In this document: positions 38,111-51,518 of the stretch, in pieces
Numbering within the stretch: the first letter of the stretch is position 1
Layout of the letters: each line of letters opens with the position of its first letter
NCBI RefSeq assembly: GCF_910591885.1
Contig: NC_063272.1
Location: 11,296,364 to 11,360,363, forward strand
Length of the DNA stretch: 64,000 nucleotides
Source: Bombus terrestris
Lineage: Eukaryota > Arthropoda > Insecta > Hymenoptera > Apidae
Reading direction: 5' to 3'
The notes under the pieces: generated by a model
The model's database searches: none
What the model was told of the DNA's origin: nothing
What the model saw: the letters and a program-made list of their open reading frames with translations, nothing else
Program-made: the position numbers and the translations under genes

Positions 38111-41100
38111 AATCAAGGTATAAGTATATCTCCGTTGAGAATGAAGTTGAGAAAAATCAAAGAGAATTAATAATTTTAATAATTTCTTTAATTTACTTTC
38201 GATTACTCTTGCACTGAATTTATTTGATATCTTATGAAATATCCTAAATACTTAGTGCAAGTAAAAATATGATTATATGAGATATATATTTGCCTGCACT
38301 GACTTTAGGTTTAATACTAATAGAGTATCTGATTAACAATATTGCTAGATATATTCTTCAAATTTAATTCGTACGATTTACCCAATTAGAGTAAACACTC
38401 AATAGTAAAATGAAATGTTTCATTAAAAATAGTACCTACTATCAAGAATTTCAAACATGTACCTCGATGTTCATTATAAACTACAGAAATATTTACATTT
38501 GAATTAATGTAGCAGTCGTAAGGACTGAATAAAGAGGATCGCTGATAAAATCTTGCTCTACCCTAAAGAGAAAAGCTCTTACAGTCGAAAGCAGAACGTG
38601 ACTCATATTCTCTCTGTGCAACTCACTTTCAGAAGCACTTAATGACATCCATGTATAACGCTCAACTTCTAATCCGAGTCGACTAAATATCTGTTGCTAA
38701 TTGAATGCACGCGCTCGCTCGCTGCTGTGATTAAAGTTACTCGGTGGACGTAATCTGGCTGCTCCAACTTCTCATTATCTTCTTTCCTCGAATAAACTAG
38801 TGAGCGTAGCAACCCTAATTAACAGACGAAAAAGTTCCAAGATTCCCGTGAGAGACGTCAACGCGTTACTTAGGCCGCGATAAACAGAGGGAAAAATTCT
38901 TATGAATGACCAAGACACTACGAGAGCTGCGACGCGACCATAAACTAAAAACTAAAAGGAATCAAACACTTTTTTTTAACTACTGCGCTGCTCTGAGAAG
39001 TCGCCGCTTTTCATTAGCATTTCGAGCGCGTAGTCAGAATTCTGCTCTTTGAGACCACACTCGCTTATCGTTCGCGCGGAATCTAGCTTTTTAATTAAAA
39101 GGAAAATTCTATCCGAAGTTTTGCCATTGTTAATTAAAGGATATTATCACATAGATGAACGCGACTAACGACCAGCTGAATCGTATTATTCACGAGTGCA
39201 ATTAAAATTTCGTCATTTCCCATTCGTTTCTTTTTGTACATGTAGCCAGGTAATGACACTCGTTACTTATTTTTATGTAAATCTCATTATATTTTGTCAG
39301 ACAAGTGACGACGTCTCGACGTTTAATATGATAGGGTGAAATATTAATGATGCGCCATCAGTATGGTACTTACCCCCTTGGAATGATTTATCGATGTATG
39401 CAGCGAATGTTAAATGAAGTAAGAGACTGAATGGCAGAAAATGAAGAAACGCGAAATGCATGTAATAAGGTAAAAAGCCAAAAGAACAGAAAGCTTATTA
39501 GACTCGAATCGTGAAATATGTATTATCTTAAGGTTCTGTCACTTTTTCGATAATATTGTATTATTCAAGATACATGTACGTAATAGTATATGTATCCTAT
39601 AGTTTGTTGCATGTCTAAATATACTTACAGTATATTTCTTATTAAATGTATCGTCTAAAGGCTGAAATATTTTATGATAAATAGCAAGAAGTAAAATCAA
39701 AAAGAAGTTTTACTTTTCATCTTTTTACGTTATCTGAACTTGATTCTTTAACAAACTATGACGAAAATAAATATCAATACAAAGTCGAGCGATCGAACAA
39801 ATATTTGGAATAAAATAACGACAAACACGCGCGAAGAGTTAATACAATTCCTGTAAATAAGTAAAACATTATTAGCTAATACACCAAAATGATTTTCAAG
39901 TATGTTAGAGCATATGCTTAATTTAGATCGTATTACACGCATCATTTACATTTCATAAGAAGTACCTTTTTGTCCGAAAGAAATCCATTGTGCATAGAAA
40001 ATAAAGCAATTTAGTCTGTGTATTTTTATTGATTTTGAAAGATCGTCTCATGAATAAAGTATACTCTTCACTGGCCATTTTGTACCGGCTGCAAGGTCGT
40101 TGCGGGAGTTAAACTGTGAAACCATTATAAGAGACAACTGGTTTGAAGGCATGATTTATCCTTGAACTTACACATACATATACACCTGTGCAAGCCTACG
40201 CGCACGCGTTCAAAGAGTCCAATGCTAATTTCGCTTTGTACAACAATGCTTATTCATCTCTTTCGAGACAGGTCGAATTCCATTTATCGACCGTCTGATT
40301 TGTTACGGCATGGCAGTTTAATGGCAACACAAATCTTTGCAAATGCAACTTTATATCCGCTTAAATAAAAATATAAGCACGAGTATAACTATGGAAAGTC
40401 TACATGTCCTGAAATACTTTATCTAATACGTATTTACTTCTCTTTCCAATTTTTCACTTCTTCATATATCAACAAGCAATTATCTATATTTTTACTGCAA
40501 GTAAAATGTAAGCTTTAGAGACTGAAGTCTGAAAATTAAAAATATATAATTGAAATAGAGAATAATAATGAAATCGAATAATTCAGTTATGTGATACAAG
40601 GAATATAAATATAAGAATAAATATAGATTCTGTAACTATGCTGAATAAAAAAATTTTTGGAATAAATGTTATTAAGAACTATAAGTTTTTCAAGAACAAT
40701 GATTGAAGAAAATCGTCTTCTTGGAAAACTCTTCTACAAAATGGTTAGTTCGGAGTAAAGGAATTAGTCCAAAATTATTTCTTCCTATTTATAAATTAAA
40801 TCTTTCAAAACTCAATTCTTGCGACAGTTTTAAAAAACACTTGTCACGTTTTATGTGTCTCCCATTCTACATATAAGTATACTTACATATAAAGATACAT
40901 ATAAAAATACATGTATAAATATATATAAATATACTAACGAAAATTTTGACTAAATTCTTAAGTAAAGTTACTTAAAATAACAAAATCGGTCATGTAGTAA
41001 CATTTGCAAGCAATTTCACGAGAATTGGTACGAAAGTATTAAAATATCATGATGCGGTTTCAACGATTAGTCTCATTAAACTACCGCGGGATATTTTGTA

Positions 41101-42100
41101 TTTCGAAATTAACCGAATTTCAGGTGGATAAATTTATTATTTGATGGTACATCCGAGTGTCGTTTCCTGCAAATTTTATTGCATACGTGTGCATGACATA
41201 ACCAATTCAAAAATATTATTACTCGCAATTGCAGCAGTAAACACGATCCAGATCGTTCCATTGCATTTACAAATGCAATGGAAAATAAACGATTTATACC
41301 TTTTAATTATACCGAATTATACCTTTTAACGCGCGTGGCTTCGTTCATGGTATTTATGCAACAGGAATCTCAGTTAACATCTTATCAAATATATTCGGTT
41401 AAGTAAATACTGCGAAACGAGGCGGAAAAAATATAGAAATACATTTCAAAATTAAAATAAAAATGAATATTATAAAAAGGTAAATTAATTCCTGGATGCA
41501 TAAGAAATATTTTCTCCAATAATAAGAAAAAGGTATGTGTATACATAAATAAGTAATATGACATTAGTATAAAACAATTTTAATTAAGAATATTATCCAC
41601 AAAATAGATTCAATTCCTATAATGAAGAAGGACTAGTAAAAATACATATGTATATAAAAGAACTGTCAACAGTTAACAGTTCTTTTCTCGGAAAAAGGAA
41701 AATACAAGGCTACGATAAATATATATATAATATATTTAAATAACGAGTGTGTTTTTTCTACTTGAGTAATTGAATTATTATAAAATCCTTATTTGTTTCG
41801 TGCATATGAAAAGAACAGGATACTTTAAGAGTCATTGCACTATAAGTAGCTAATATTAGAAAACCAAAGTTAAAATCCTCGACGCAAAATACATATTCAG
41901 TTCATTATCTTATCTTACGAGCTGTTTCTCAGAAAGGAAATTTTACTCTTTCATTCGCTGAAACATAGTTTGAAACGGATATCTGTAAAGAGTTCGCGAA
42001 ATAAACCAGTGTAAAACAAAGTTTGAATTTAGAGTGCAAGCTTCAGAATACTTTACACGAATGATTTCCCTCTTCAATTATCGAAGAACAGATTAATGAA
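38110..42100. other. Mostly AT-rich stretch
   Basis: About 4 kb of AT-rich DNA with one CpG-richer patch at 38680-39100. Short TATACATATAAA-type low complexity occurs at 40870-40935. An 11-base-arm hairpin is at 41656. No gene is supported. Confidence 0.5.
41656..41686. other. Perfect 11-base inverted repeat
   Basis: AAAAGAACTGT and its exact complement ACAGTTCTTTT flank a nine-base loop. On the plus strand the right arm ends in a T run, so the shape resembles a small stem-loop. In an insect genome it may be a transposon remnant or a binding dyad. Confidence 0.75.
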
Positions 42101-42159
42101 AAACAGGCATCGGATATTTCTTCGTACAAGAATATACGTATATACGTATTTCAAGCTTT

Positions 42160-42680
42160 ATCAGTGCGAAAGCGCAAAATACGAGCGATTGCAACGCGAT
42201 GGATATGCGCCCATTTATGCATACGCGTATTTATGCTCACGTACATACACAAGATCTTTACTGCATGTGCACGGACACCGTGGATGCACACCATAGATGC
42301 ACACGATGGGGCTAACAGCAGCATGGAATGTCGTCGTAGTGGCGCTCAACTCGCCTCTTTAATTCACACGTACCCTTCGTGTTCCACCATCTCGAATAAA
42401 ACATTTCGTCGATTAGTTGAATCTTCGATCGACCTTTTATATTTGCTCCATGATGACCTACTTCTGTTCGAGATCCACGTGGGCCACATTACCATTCTTT
42501 TACGATCACAATAACGATTTCAGGTACTATAAAAATTGCAAGGGTAATGGTACGGTGAAATCGTGGATACGTACATCAAGTGTTTTATGTTGGTTGGAAC
42601 ATTTAATGGATACTAAGACAAGTCGTAAAGAGGAAATTGTTCGTACTGCGGCTGCTTGCAACCCGGTATAATTGCATAGG
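42160..42680. other. CpG-moderate island
   Basis: GC-richer block with plus-strand frames of 66, 116 and 84 codons overlapping each other. No motif was recognised. Confidence 0.4.
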
Positions 42681-43650
42681 TCAGGTTCGTGCAGCTGATA
42701 CCGTGTAAACTTTCTGACATACTGAGGAATATATCGGCTTAGTCTTTGAGTAATCGTTTTTCTTATAACGTGATATTTTGTTAACTTTGATGTTTGTTTA
42801 ACTTAACTGTTACTTTGATCGAATTTGTGGAAGAACTTGGAAACGAAATTCTAGTGATTATTGTCTACGTAAAAACCACGTATCACGTCTGTTCGTTAAT
42901 TATTCTTTGTTCTTATTAGTTGAATAAGAATAGAAATAAGAATGAGATACAAAAATTTAATCATAGAAGTTATCATTCCATGTAAATAATATCGTGCGTT
43001 ACATACTTATCTGGTTATTTTCTATTTTTACTCGTTAAATAGGAAATGCGTAAGATACCAGAAATAAGGTAAATATATTAAAATTATATCGATCAGCCTG
43101 TTGAAGATCTTGGCATCGTTTAATTAACACAACTTATAAATAATATAAATTAGGGAAATGAAAAGGATTTCGTAACAAGGGTTTTGGATTTAAAATATCA
43201 ACGATTAAATTTCTATAAATTTTATACTTTTCATGCTGCACTGACTATACAGTACAAAACAAATGTGCCAAATGGTTGAAAACAAAATAAAATTGATACT
43301 TACAAAATACTTATGCAAATACAGTCAGTTACGAAATGTACATACACCTTTTATAACAAGGTTAATTTGATTAAAATAAATTCCATGTTTCAAACTTAAT
43401 TGATTCTATGCCAAGTAGCTCAATTAAATGCTACTTTAAAGGTAAACTAAGATCCTTACAAAATATTAGTATAACCTACAGTTTGAAATAACAGAATTGT
43501 ACAAACATAATTTTTCTGCTTATCTGTTTCAATATCTTTGTAGCATAACAAATATACGTATTATTGTTACTTCATATGCTAATAGATAAATATATCATTA
43601 TATGTATGATTTATTATACGTATATATACATACGTGTTTCTCTTGAACGA
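42680..43650. other. AT-rich stretch
   Basis: AT-rich DNA without a gene or identifiable repeat. Confidence 0.5.
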
Positions 43651-43696
43651 TCGTAAATGAATAACAAAATAAATCATCTTAATGCCAATTTGCGGA

Positions 43697-44362
43697 TCAT
43701 TCGAATAATGCGTCTACGAAACCAAGACAGACACACAGAAAAGATAAAAAATCTCTACGCGTACATAGAGAATACGCCGAATGATTCCATCTGGTTGCTG
43801 TCTTTGAACTGCAAAAAAGGCGAATGTATTCAGTGGTCTCCGGTGCGATTCGTCTTCTGTTTCCCGGTGATCCGATCGTTTCCCTCTCGTCGTCGACAAA
43901 TATCGCCAGGCTGGAGAGGATCCTGGCCGAGGAAAGTTGAACATGCCCAGAATGGTCGCCGGCAACGACAGCAAACTGCTCTCCAATAAGATTCCACGGA
44001 TATATGGCGAGGAGCGGAAACGATTTGCCTGCCAGGCAGAATTCCCTTTCCACGTCAGGAAAATCGATTACCAGTCTTTCTTCTCCTCGGGCCTGTTTCA
44101 AGCCTGTTCCCCTATGGATAGATTGGCATCGAGGTCTGTCGCATAAATAGATAAGGTATCGATACATTATTCGCGAGCAGTGGCTCGCTCGCTGCTCCAA
44201 CGAAGTGCCAGGGATCGAAAAGGAACGAGTTTTGTAACCGAGTTTCTCGCGTATCCAAGATATGAGACATCTCGACGAAGACTTTGTGCGCTCTTGCGAG
44301 AATTTCTGAAAGGCCAATCGATAATCTAGCTTCGCCTTTCGTAATTCGGTAGACGCGAACAT
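43697..44362 (-). CDS. Longest open frame in the window, 221 codons, unknown
   Basis: ATG-started minus-strand frame within a GC-richer island (43690-44420). The predicted product is basic, with scattered Cys residues and a hydrophobic tail (FLSFLCVCLGFVDALF). I recognise no domain. Frames of 110, 90, 69 and 85 codons occupy other phases over the same bases, two of them also starting with ATG, which points to low stop density rather than selection. Its length is unusual for this window, so it is listed, but chance is more likely than coding. Confidence 0.15.
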   Translation of the reverse strand: MFASTELRKAKLDYRLAFQKFSQERTKSSSRCLISWIREKLGYKTRSFSIPGTSLEQRASHCSRIMYRYLIYLCDRPRCQSIHRGTGLKQARGEERLVIDFPDVEREFCLAGKSFPLLAIYPWNLIGEQFAVVAGDHSGHVQLSSARILSSLAIFVDDERETIGSPGNRRRIAPETTEYIRLFCSSKTATRWNHSAYSLCTRRDFLSFLCVCLGFVDALFE

Positions 44363-44729
44363 CGATCATGTGGTTTAATTACACACTTTCATCTCGACTA
44401 CACGAGTTTTGAAACGAAACCACTTCGTTGTCAGATCGATGTAAAACGAAGTTGAAAGAATTTTTTAAACGCTTCTATTCTGTTTCTATTACTTGTTATT
44501 ATTATCGTTATTGTTTTATTCATTTATTAATAGCACTAAGTGTTCATGCGAACAAAATAAAATGCGGTAAAATTCGGACTAATTTTTACAGACATGTTTC
44601 TCCTTTAATTAGTCAATAATTTGTTAAAGCACAACCAATCGAGCTGTCCTATTTAGTTCCGATCGCAGTCAATAGACTCATCGAACGCAATTTCTTTAAC
44701 TTCTTAAATGATATTGGCATACGTGTGTA

Positions 44730-44958
44730 CAGTAGAATTGCATTTATCTGAACTTGTCAGGGGACAAACGGTTTATATAATCGGAGTTCGCATAATAGGA
44801 GCTCGCCAATTATCCCTACTACCTATTACTTCTCGTTCATATAATAGGAGCTCACGTTCAGACGAACAAACTCAACTATCCAAAGTTCAGCTATTCGAAT
44901 ATCAAGTAAAATTTCATTCGGACAAATAGAATTCACATGCCTAAATAGAGTTCTACTG
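44730..44958. mobile_element. pogo/Tigger-like miniature transposon (MITE)
   Basis: A 229-base element flanked by TA on both sides (44728-44729 and 44959-44960). The left end is CAGTAGAATTGCATTTATCT. The right end, read inward on the other strand, is CAGTAGAACTCTATTTAGGC. They agree at most of the first 16 positions. CAGT ends, TA target duplication and ATTTATCTGAAC-type sequence inside the terminal repeat are typical of the pogo/Tigger branch of Tc1/mariner elements. The inside has two direct copies of ATAATAGGAGCTC and no transposase frame, so it is a non-autonomous, old copy. Confidence 0.7.
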
Positions 44959-44960
44959 TA

Positions 44961-45230
44961 ATGGCATCCGTCTTTCGCACAAACAAGACTCCAAAACACG
45001 GGACAAAAATTATGAGATTTTTTTCTGTCACTTATATGTACACGTATTTGAATACGTTATTTTTCTCGAAAAGAACGATACGTAATTGCCTCAAATTCAT
45101 CCTCCGAGTAAAGGTTAAAATTTGCGATTATTCTTCTGCAAAATAAATTCTCTAAAGACGAGACAAGACGAAGAAGAAATAGAAACGATGGGATCAAAAG
45201 GATAAAGACGAAATAAAAAAAGAAGTGGAC
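44961..45230. other. AT-rich to purine-rich spacer
   Basis: Unremarkable spacer after the MITE. The last 80 bases are purine-rich (GACGAGACAAGACGAAG). Confidence 0.4.
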
Positions 45231-45800
45231 GTGTTAATCGAGGCACGCGTCGCGAAAGACCATTTATCTGATGTCATAGTCTCTGCTCGACGAAAGCGGA
45301 GAACAGGCGAAGAGGGTGCGATTTGAAAAATCAGAAAGTCTCGCAGTGTCGGAGGGTCGGCGACTGTGTGCGAGCGTTTGTCGCTGCTACAAATCTAATC
45401 CGTGCGTGGGCGGGAATTCATAGCGGGATTCCAAACTGCTGGTAACCTGTGGCGCATTGTTACAACCGGTAGGAGCAGAGATTGTCCCCACGGACACAGA
45501 GGAGCACCGCTTCTGTCGCCGGGCGAGATTAATTTCGCACGCCGTTGCAGTCTGACACCATACTAATACCACGTAAATAGGATCACAATGGCGGACCGCA
45601 GTTTCCAATCATGTCTCGTCCGTGCCGCGTCTCTCCTTGTATCCGAGTAATCGTGACCCCGCCTCTATGTATGCCCGGCCAACTGCGTCGATATAATTAA
45701 GACTTGACTCTAAGAGACCACCGGGCAAAATTAGTCTTCCGGGAATGAGCCGAGCTCTGTACGACCAGTCTTTGCCATGTAATTAATAGTAGGAATCGTT
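45230..45800. other. CpG-rich island
   Basis: CpG-dense block with a 73-codon minus-strand frame and no motif. Possibly regulatory. Confidence 0.4.
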
Positions 45801-47640
45801 TTTCCATTCATACAGCTCAAAGTATAAATGGAAACGGATTAGGCTAGTAGTGAACTAGACTGTTAAGAGATGGAAACGATTATATGCAGCAATCGTATAT
45901 TGAGAATATAAGGGATATGTAAAAATTGGAATTTTTAACATTAATGTTAATAAGGTAATTTTTAATAACTTAGAATATAAGGTGATTAAACATACTCTAC
46001 TGTAGAAATGATTTATCTAAAATACAGAACATGTGCTATCTTTAAAAACAATGAAATATTAAAATATAATGAAAATTATCTCAAGAAATGATCGTCTCAA
46101 AAATAATTGACATTTAACCAAAAATTGATATGTATCGTAAAATGGTAAGCTTAGGATCGTGAAAGAACAATTGCCTGGAGCTTACAAGTAGCTTCCGATT
46201 AGGAGTGTAAAATGGCTGTTGCAAGACTACCCGGTGATAATTGTTAAGTAAGAAATTACAGGGTGAGAATCAAGTCGATTCGAGACTAGCTGAAAAATAG
46301 CGATAGCCAGTTAACTGCGAGGTCACGGGTTCGCCCTTTTGTATCGTGCCTCTATCTTCAGCATCTTTCATTCCGGCTTCTCTTTTAGATTATGACGCCG
46401 ATCCCGGAATATAAAGCTCGCCTTTCGAACAGCGATCACGAGTGGAAGAACTCGTGATTCTGCAAATTGCTCCTCGAATTATATCCTTACTACCGTTCAT
46501 TTTATTCTTTCTCCTCGCTCGAAGGATGAATGTGCGCCAGCGTTTCTTTCTAACGAGTATCGTTTTTATTGTCAACGTAAATTGAAGCACGAGAAATGAA
46601 GGACATTACCAGGGAGTGAGAATGATTGTCGTTTTACTACGCGTTCTTGTAGTTTAACTTTTAGATTGCGAGACTGTGTGAAAATATCTTTACTATAAAA
46701 CCTTTGCAATCGTCATGTGTGTTTTGTTCAGTTTTGTTCAGTTTTGTTGACTGGGTGTTTGTAATGTGTTTATCGCTGAATCGTAATGTGTTTATTCCTA
46801 CTATTGGAATATATGTAATTTTCAAATTATATTATGTTACAGGGATATGTTCCAGCTGCAAAATTCAAATTTCAAACAAGGATAAAGGTCGTAAGAGAGA
46901 TCTTCGTTATAAGGTATTTTAAACGAAATATCGTCGAATAGAAAATAAAAGGAGTAAAAAGATCTCTTTATATGAAAATTTTAATTTATTATTTTAAAGA
47001 AATTATTTTTATATTTATATTTCGTAAGAGTAAAATAAAAACGAAATATTTAATTCATTCTTATCACTGTGACACAAGATTCCACTTATATTGTACCTAC
47101 ATATCTCGACAATTTACAGAAAACATTCTAACATTTGTTCCATTAAAAAGATATAATATTATCTCAAGAAACATAAAAACAAAAATATTATTTTTACCTA
47201 TTGCACTTAAGAATCTCCATTCTTTATAGACAAGTAACATGATAATAATTCTTCTCGTGTAGCGCATATATCATCTTTGCGTTATAAAGTATGAGACAGA
47301 TTCTTCGTTGTTTAACAGAAATTATGATATAGTGTAGAAAAAAGCTTGCGAGAATCCATTTTTTCCAAAAAGCGCACACCTATTACAGAGAAAAGTATTA
47401 CCTGTTAAATAGGCAATTTTAAAACTGATATCAATCTTTACAACTCACTACGCACAAAAAAAATATTACTGTTTTCTTTCTTAGTAGATCATCATGTTCC
47501 ACTATCTTTTATCGCTGAATCAATATATAAAATGTTCGCAACTGTTCAGAGCCTCAAAAAATTTCGTATTACACTTCTTTAGCAGTTAGTGCCTTTTTTT
47601 CATAATTGAGCAGCATATTGGAAAAAACTAATTTCTCTTT
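45800..47640. other. AT-rich stretch
   Basis: AT-rich apart from a GC-moderate patch at 46280-46560. A ten-base repeat, GTTTTGTTCA, occurs 2.7 times at 46721-46749. The open frames at 46704-47229 are Lys/Ile/Phe-rich, as expected from base composition. Confidence 0.45.
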
Positions 47641-48600
47641 TTTTCTCTCCCGTATAATTAATTCATCGCCAGAATATCGAAATGAACATTTCCCCCTCCT
47701 TTCGTCAGCAAGTGCGTAACAACAGGCAAGGCCGATCGGGCGACGATTTCGGCTCAAATAAAAATCCACTTTCTCGGAGGGCGAAAATGCTGATCCAAAA
47801 TTATGTAGATTTGATCAGATTCCGTTGTTGGAAGATGAGGAAGGGAGAAGGAGAAAGCGAGGAGCTTGCACGTAATGCGGCAAAGTGCTTTTATTATTCA
47901 TCGCTCTCGGGCGAGACCCGAGGCAACGCCAGGACAAAAGCAAACGTCTACGGTGTTTTTATAAGCTGCACTTGGAGGCGTCGCGTCGCGTCGCGTCGAA
48001 GAGAAACCAGAAGAGAACGGTTCGATACCAGTCAGGGTTTTATTCGCTTCAGGATTTTTCTTTTTCTCCTTTTTCTCTCCTTTCTTTCGCCGCCGTGAAA
48101 GAACGTTCGTCGTGTTGCCTCCATCGGATTTTGGATTTCTATTTCGCCGCGGGGAAAAAGTCTCTGTCTTTTTCTTTCCTACATAAGCTTTCATAGGATT
48201 TCGAATCGTCCACTCGAAAACATAGAAAACGAGGTGGCGGGTGAGCTCTTTTATCGAACCTCGTAACTGACGTATTGGAAACAAAAAGGTACGATCTTTG
48301 TGAACTCCGAGTTTTGTACTTGTAGGTCACACACATTCGCGCACATTCTTGAATCTAGTATATAAAAGTTACATTCCTTCTTTTTAAATGGTGAAGTCCC
48401 ATCGGTTTACACGAAGTATGTAAACCTTCATCAATAAGTTTCAAAATGAAAGAAAACGAAACTAAAACAAGACTGGAGAATCGGTTGTAATTGACAGAAC
48501 CAAATTTTGCGAAACATCTGCTCGGAGAATTTCGCCTGGGTCCTCATTAACAAGATGTATCGCGAAGCCAAAGCTCGAGTAAATCAATCGAATAGTAATT
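47640..48600. other. CpG-rich island with GCGTC repeats
   Basis: GC-richer block containing (GCGTC)4 at 47978-47997. Overlapping frames of 138, 103, 128 and 65 codons lie on both strands, all basic and without motifs. Nothing supports a gene. Confidence 0.4.
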
Positions 48601-48618
48601 AACTGGGCACGATCAACT

Positions 48619-48727
48619 CTCTGTCTGTATGTCTGTCTGTCTGTCTGTCTGCCTGTCTGTATCTCCCTTCCTCCCTCCCTCCCACTCTCTCTCTCACTCT
48701 CTCACTCTCTCTCTCTCTCTCTCTCTC
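48619..48727. repeat. Composite CTGT / CCCT / CT microsatellite
   Basis: A (CTGT)n block grades into CCCT units and then a long (CT)n run, about 109 bases in total. Within it, the four C-runs at 48665-48683 give a canonical minus-strand G-quadruplex motif. Confidence 0.9.
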
Positions 48728-48729
48728 GG

Positions 48730-49140
48730 GTCACGATTTCGAATGTCGAACGCAACGTGGTCAACAGAGATCCAACAGAGATAATGAACGGATTTCGATA
48801 GAATCATATGGCTCGATTTCTGATTTGACCCCACGCCGATTGTTGTCCGTTAATCAGCAATTAATTGTAACACGGGTTCACGAGCGGCTTGCGCGAATCG
48901 CGTGTGTCCATCGAGTTTATCGTCGCTGTTCCAATTAATTGATAATTATCGCAATCGCCGTTAGAATCGCAAATTTTAAATTACTACGTGGCTCATGCGA
49001 ACAGACCGCAACGTAACGGACGATTGCGATTCGTTTTCGCGATCGCGATAATACTTATCGGTTTGCGTTTGAACGAGCCATTTAAATATTTTACTCTATC
49101 CCGTTTCGATTGAGAATTTAAATTAGTCGCGCGTGAACTT
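48730..49140. other. CpG-rich, homeodomain-word-rich island
   Basis: CpG-rich DNA with repeated CAATTAAT, AATTGATAATTA words and a perfect 12-base palindrome TCGCGATCGCGA at 49037-49048. No open frame of note. Regulatory function is plausible. Confidence 0.4.
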
Positions 49141-50330
49141 GCGGTTTCTCCAGCGAATTTCTCTGTCGCGTGTCCTCTGCGCTTGTTATTGTTACGGTTT
49201 TCCCTCTTCTTTTTATCTTTCTTTTCTTCCTTCCATTCCTTTCCTTCTTTTCTTTTCGTTACTCGCGAAGTATTTGAAACGATACTCTGGGAAAATCGTC
49301 AATCCAATTAAACAATGTTACGACAATGGCCGAACGAGACAAGTTCGACGAAAAAAACTTTCGCCTTTGTTTCCATGCATTATCGAGAAATAGTTTGGCA
49401 AATGATTTTACATTCAGCTTGATCAAGCTTAATCGTATTACATAACAGCACATTTCTATATTTCACTTCCTATACATCGCAACGTATCTTTCTCTGAAAA
49501 GAAAATTTTGCTGAAATTTTGTCGAGCGAATTGTAATAAAAAGCAAATCTCCCTATATAACGTAGATCTGAATTGTCCCATCCATATCGATAAATCCGAT
49601 CAACAATAACACAACACATCGTGATGCCGCTTTGGATCCGAGGGTCGCAACAAAGCCGCATAATTTGAAATCAAAAGTGGTTCGCAATGATCGAACGAAC
49701 GTAACGCGCAACGACGCATATCGTTGCGTGATTTTCATCGATCCGCGACAGTGGAGCGTTACTAACTGCCAGTAATTGGCCGTTCAACGATATAAATCGA
49801 TTTCCGCTCGTGATTTACTCGCGACGAGTGCACAAGCACACGATCGCCGCCGCGACCAGAGATTTTATTATCGATGTTATTCTATGCAACGGCAAAGGGG
49901 TAATTTTATTATCCAGAGTTTGGTACGCGCGCATTCCACGATTCATTACCATTGCCCCTTTCCATCGCGATCGTTCTCTTTCTCCGCATTCTTCCGCTCA
50001 GGATATCTTCGATGCAGATCTACCTGATGCATACGATCGTCTCGCGTATGCACATTTTGCCGAATATAAACGTTTGTACGCATTTCAATGAATTTCTATT
50101 AGCGCTATCGCTTCGAGCCCGCGTTGATGGAAGATCCACGCAGCTATCGTCTAAAATATGCGAAACGAAATCGCATTGCGTTTCACATTTACGACCGTCT
50201 GTTTCCAGCGTGTGCACATCTTTTTCTTTCTTGAAAATATGAGAAAAATATGAAGAGAGATCGTTAACGTTGATTACGCAGGAACGATAAACGGGCGCTG
50301 ACATCGAGTTACAATTTAATCGCAATGGTA
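49140..50330. other. Pyrimidine tract and GC-moderate island
   Basis: Bases 49200-49260 are almost pure pyrimidine. From 49600 to 50320 the DNA is CpG-rich, with several overlapping frames (60-101 codons) on both strands. No motif was recognised. Confidence 0.4.
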
Positions 50331-51518
50331 TTTGAAATATTTGGGAGAATTCGTTTTTTAATAGAAAAATCCAAAATTTAAGGGATATCGTAATGTCAGA
50401 GATAATTTTACAAATTTTCTATACGCGAAGAAATTGTTCGTATCTTTTAACGAACATCGAGTTGAAGTAAGTTTATTAGATATACGAAATACAAAATACA
50501 AATGCGTTGTTAAGTATTATGCTATGCGAGACTGATATAAGAGAAAAGGAATTTTTATTTTGTCTTAATTAATGGGATTTTAAACATTCACCTATGATCA
50601 AAGATTCGAAACGAGATAATTTTTTAACAATTTCGCAGAGTTTTTTTCAAACTCGTTTTACTTTTCATAAATATTCTAAAACTTACGAATAGGAATGTAT
50701 TTCAATAAATATAGCCCCAATGTCTCTAATTAATATCCTCCAAACAGTTACGTAATCATTGCAATCTGGCTTATCATTAACTTGTCTCGAGTGTAAATTG
50801 GCTTCGACCAATATCGCGCACTGCGTATAACGTAGGAGGGCTATTACGCTATAACAGACGTCTAAGACACACGATCACGAATCTCAGAGCACGTAACCAG
50901 AGGTAACGTTTCCCTAATATCGTATTCAACTCCGGTCTAAAGTCCAATGAATCGTTCTAACGTTCGTCCAAAACTGTTCCAAATGGAAAATCTATTTATC
51001 CGCGGAATAACCAGACCGTGCCTTCCAATGTTCGTTCTACGGAACTGGATATTTTCGCGTATAACATACAGTTCCTGACTATCGTATTAGAACCATAAAA
51101 TATTCCCAGTTTCTATAGACTGATTATTCGATACAGCAATATTTGACAAATTTTAAGTAAAATTGAAAATAATAAGTAAGAGAATTTTATATATAATAAT
51201 TTGTTAATTTCTCTTGCGTTTCTTTTATTTAAATTATAACTCATACTCTTTCTGGCATGGTCCGTATCCATGTGCTCAATACCTTTGTTATTTTATCACA
51301 CGTCTTAAATTGTTTAAAAAATATCATATACAAACTGGAGAATATAGGATTTAGAGACGAGTATAGTTGACTTGAGCGGATTCGAGACATTTTCAATGCC
51401 ATTTAAGCCGGATGAATTGCTTAGCTATGAGAGGATGCAATGTTCTTCGATGAAAGAGACTCGGTGATGAATTAACCTCTGTAATAATGATAAATTGATG
51501 CAATGATAAATTAATATA
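50330..51518. other. AT-rich stretch
   Basis: AT-rich with a GC-moderate patch at 50760-51060. No supported features. Confidence 0.5.

Noticed and set aside
46321..46340. T-loop-like GGTCACGGGTTCGCCC
   Set aside because: No matching acceptor, D-arm or anticodon arm, so not a tRNA.
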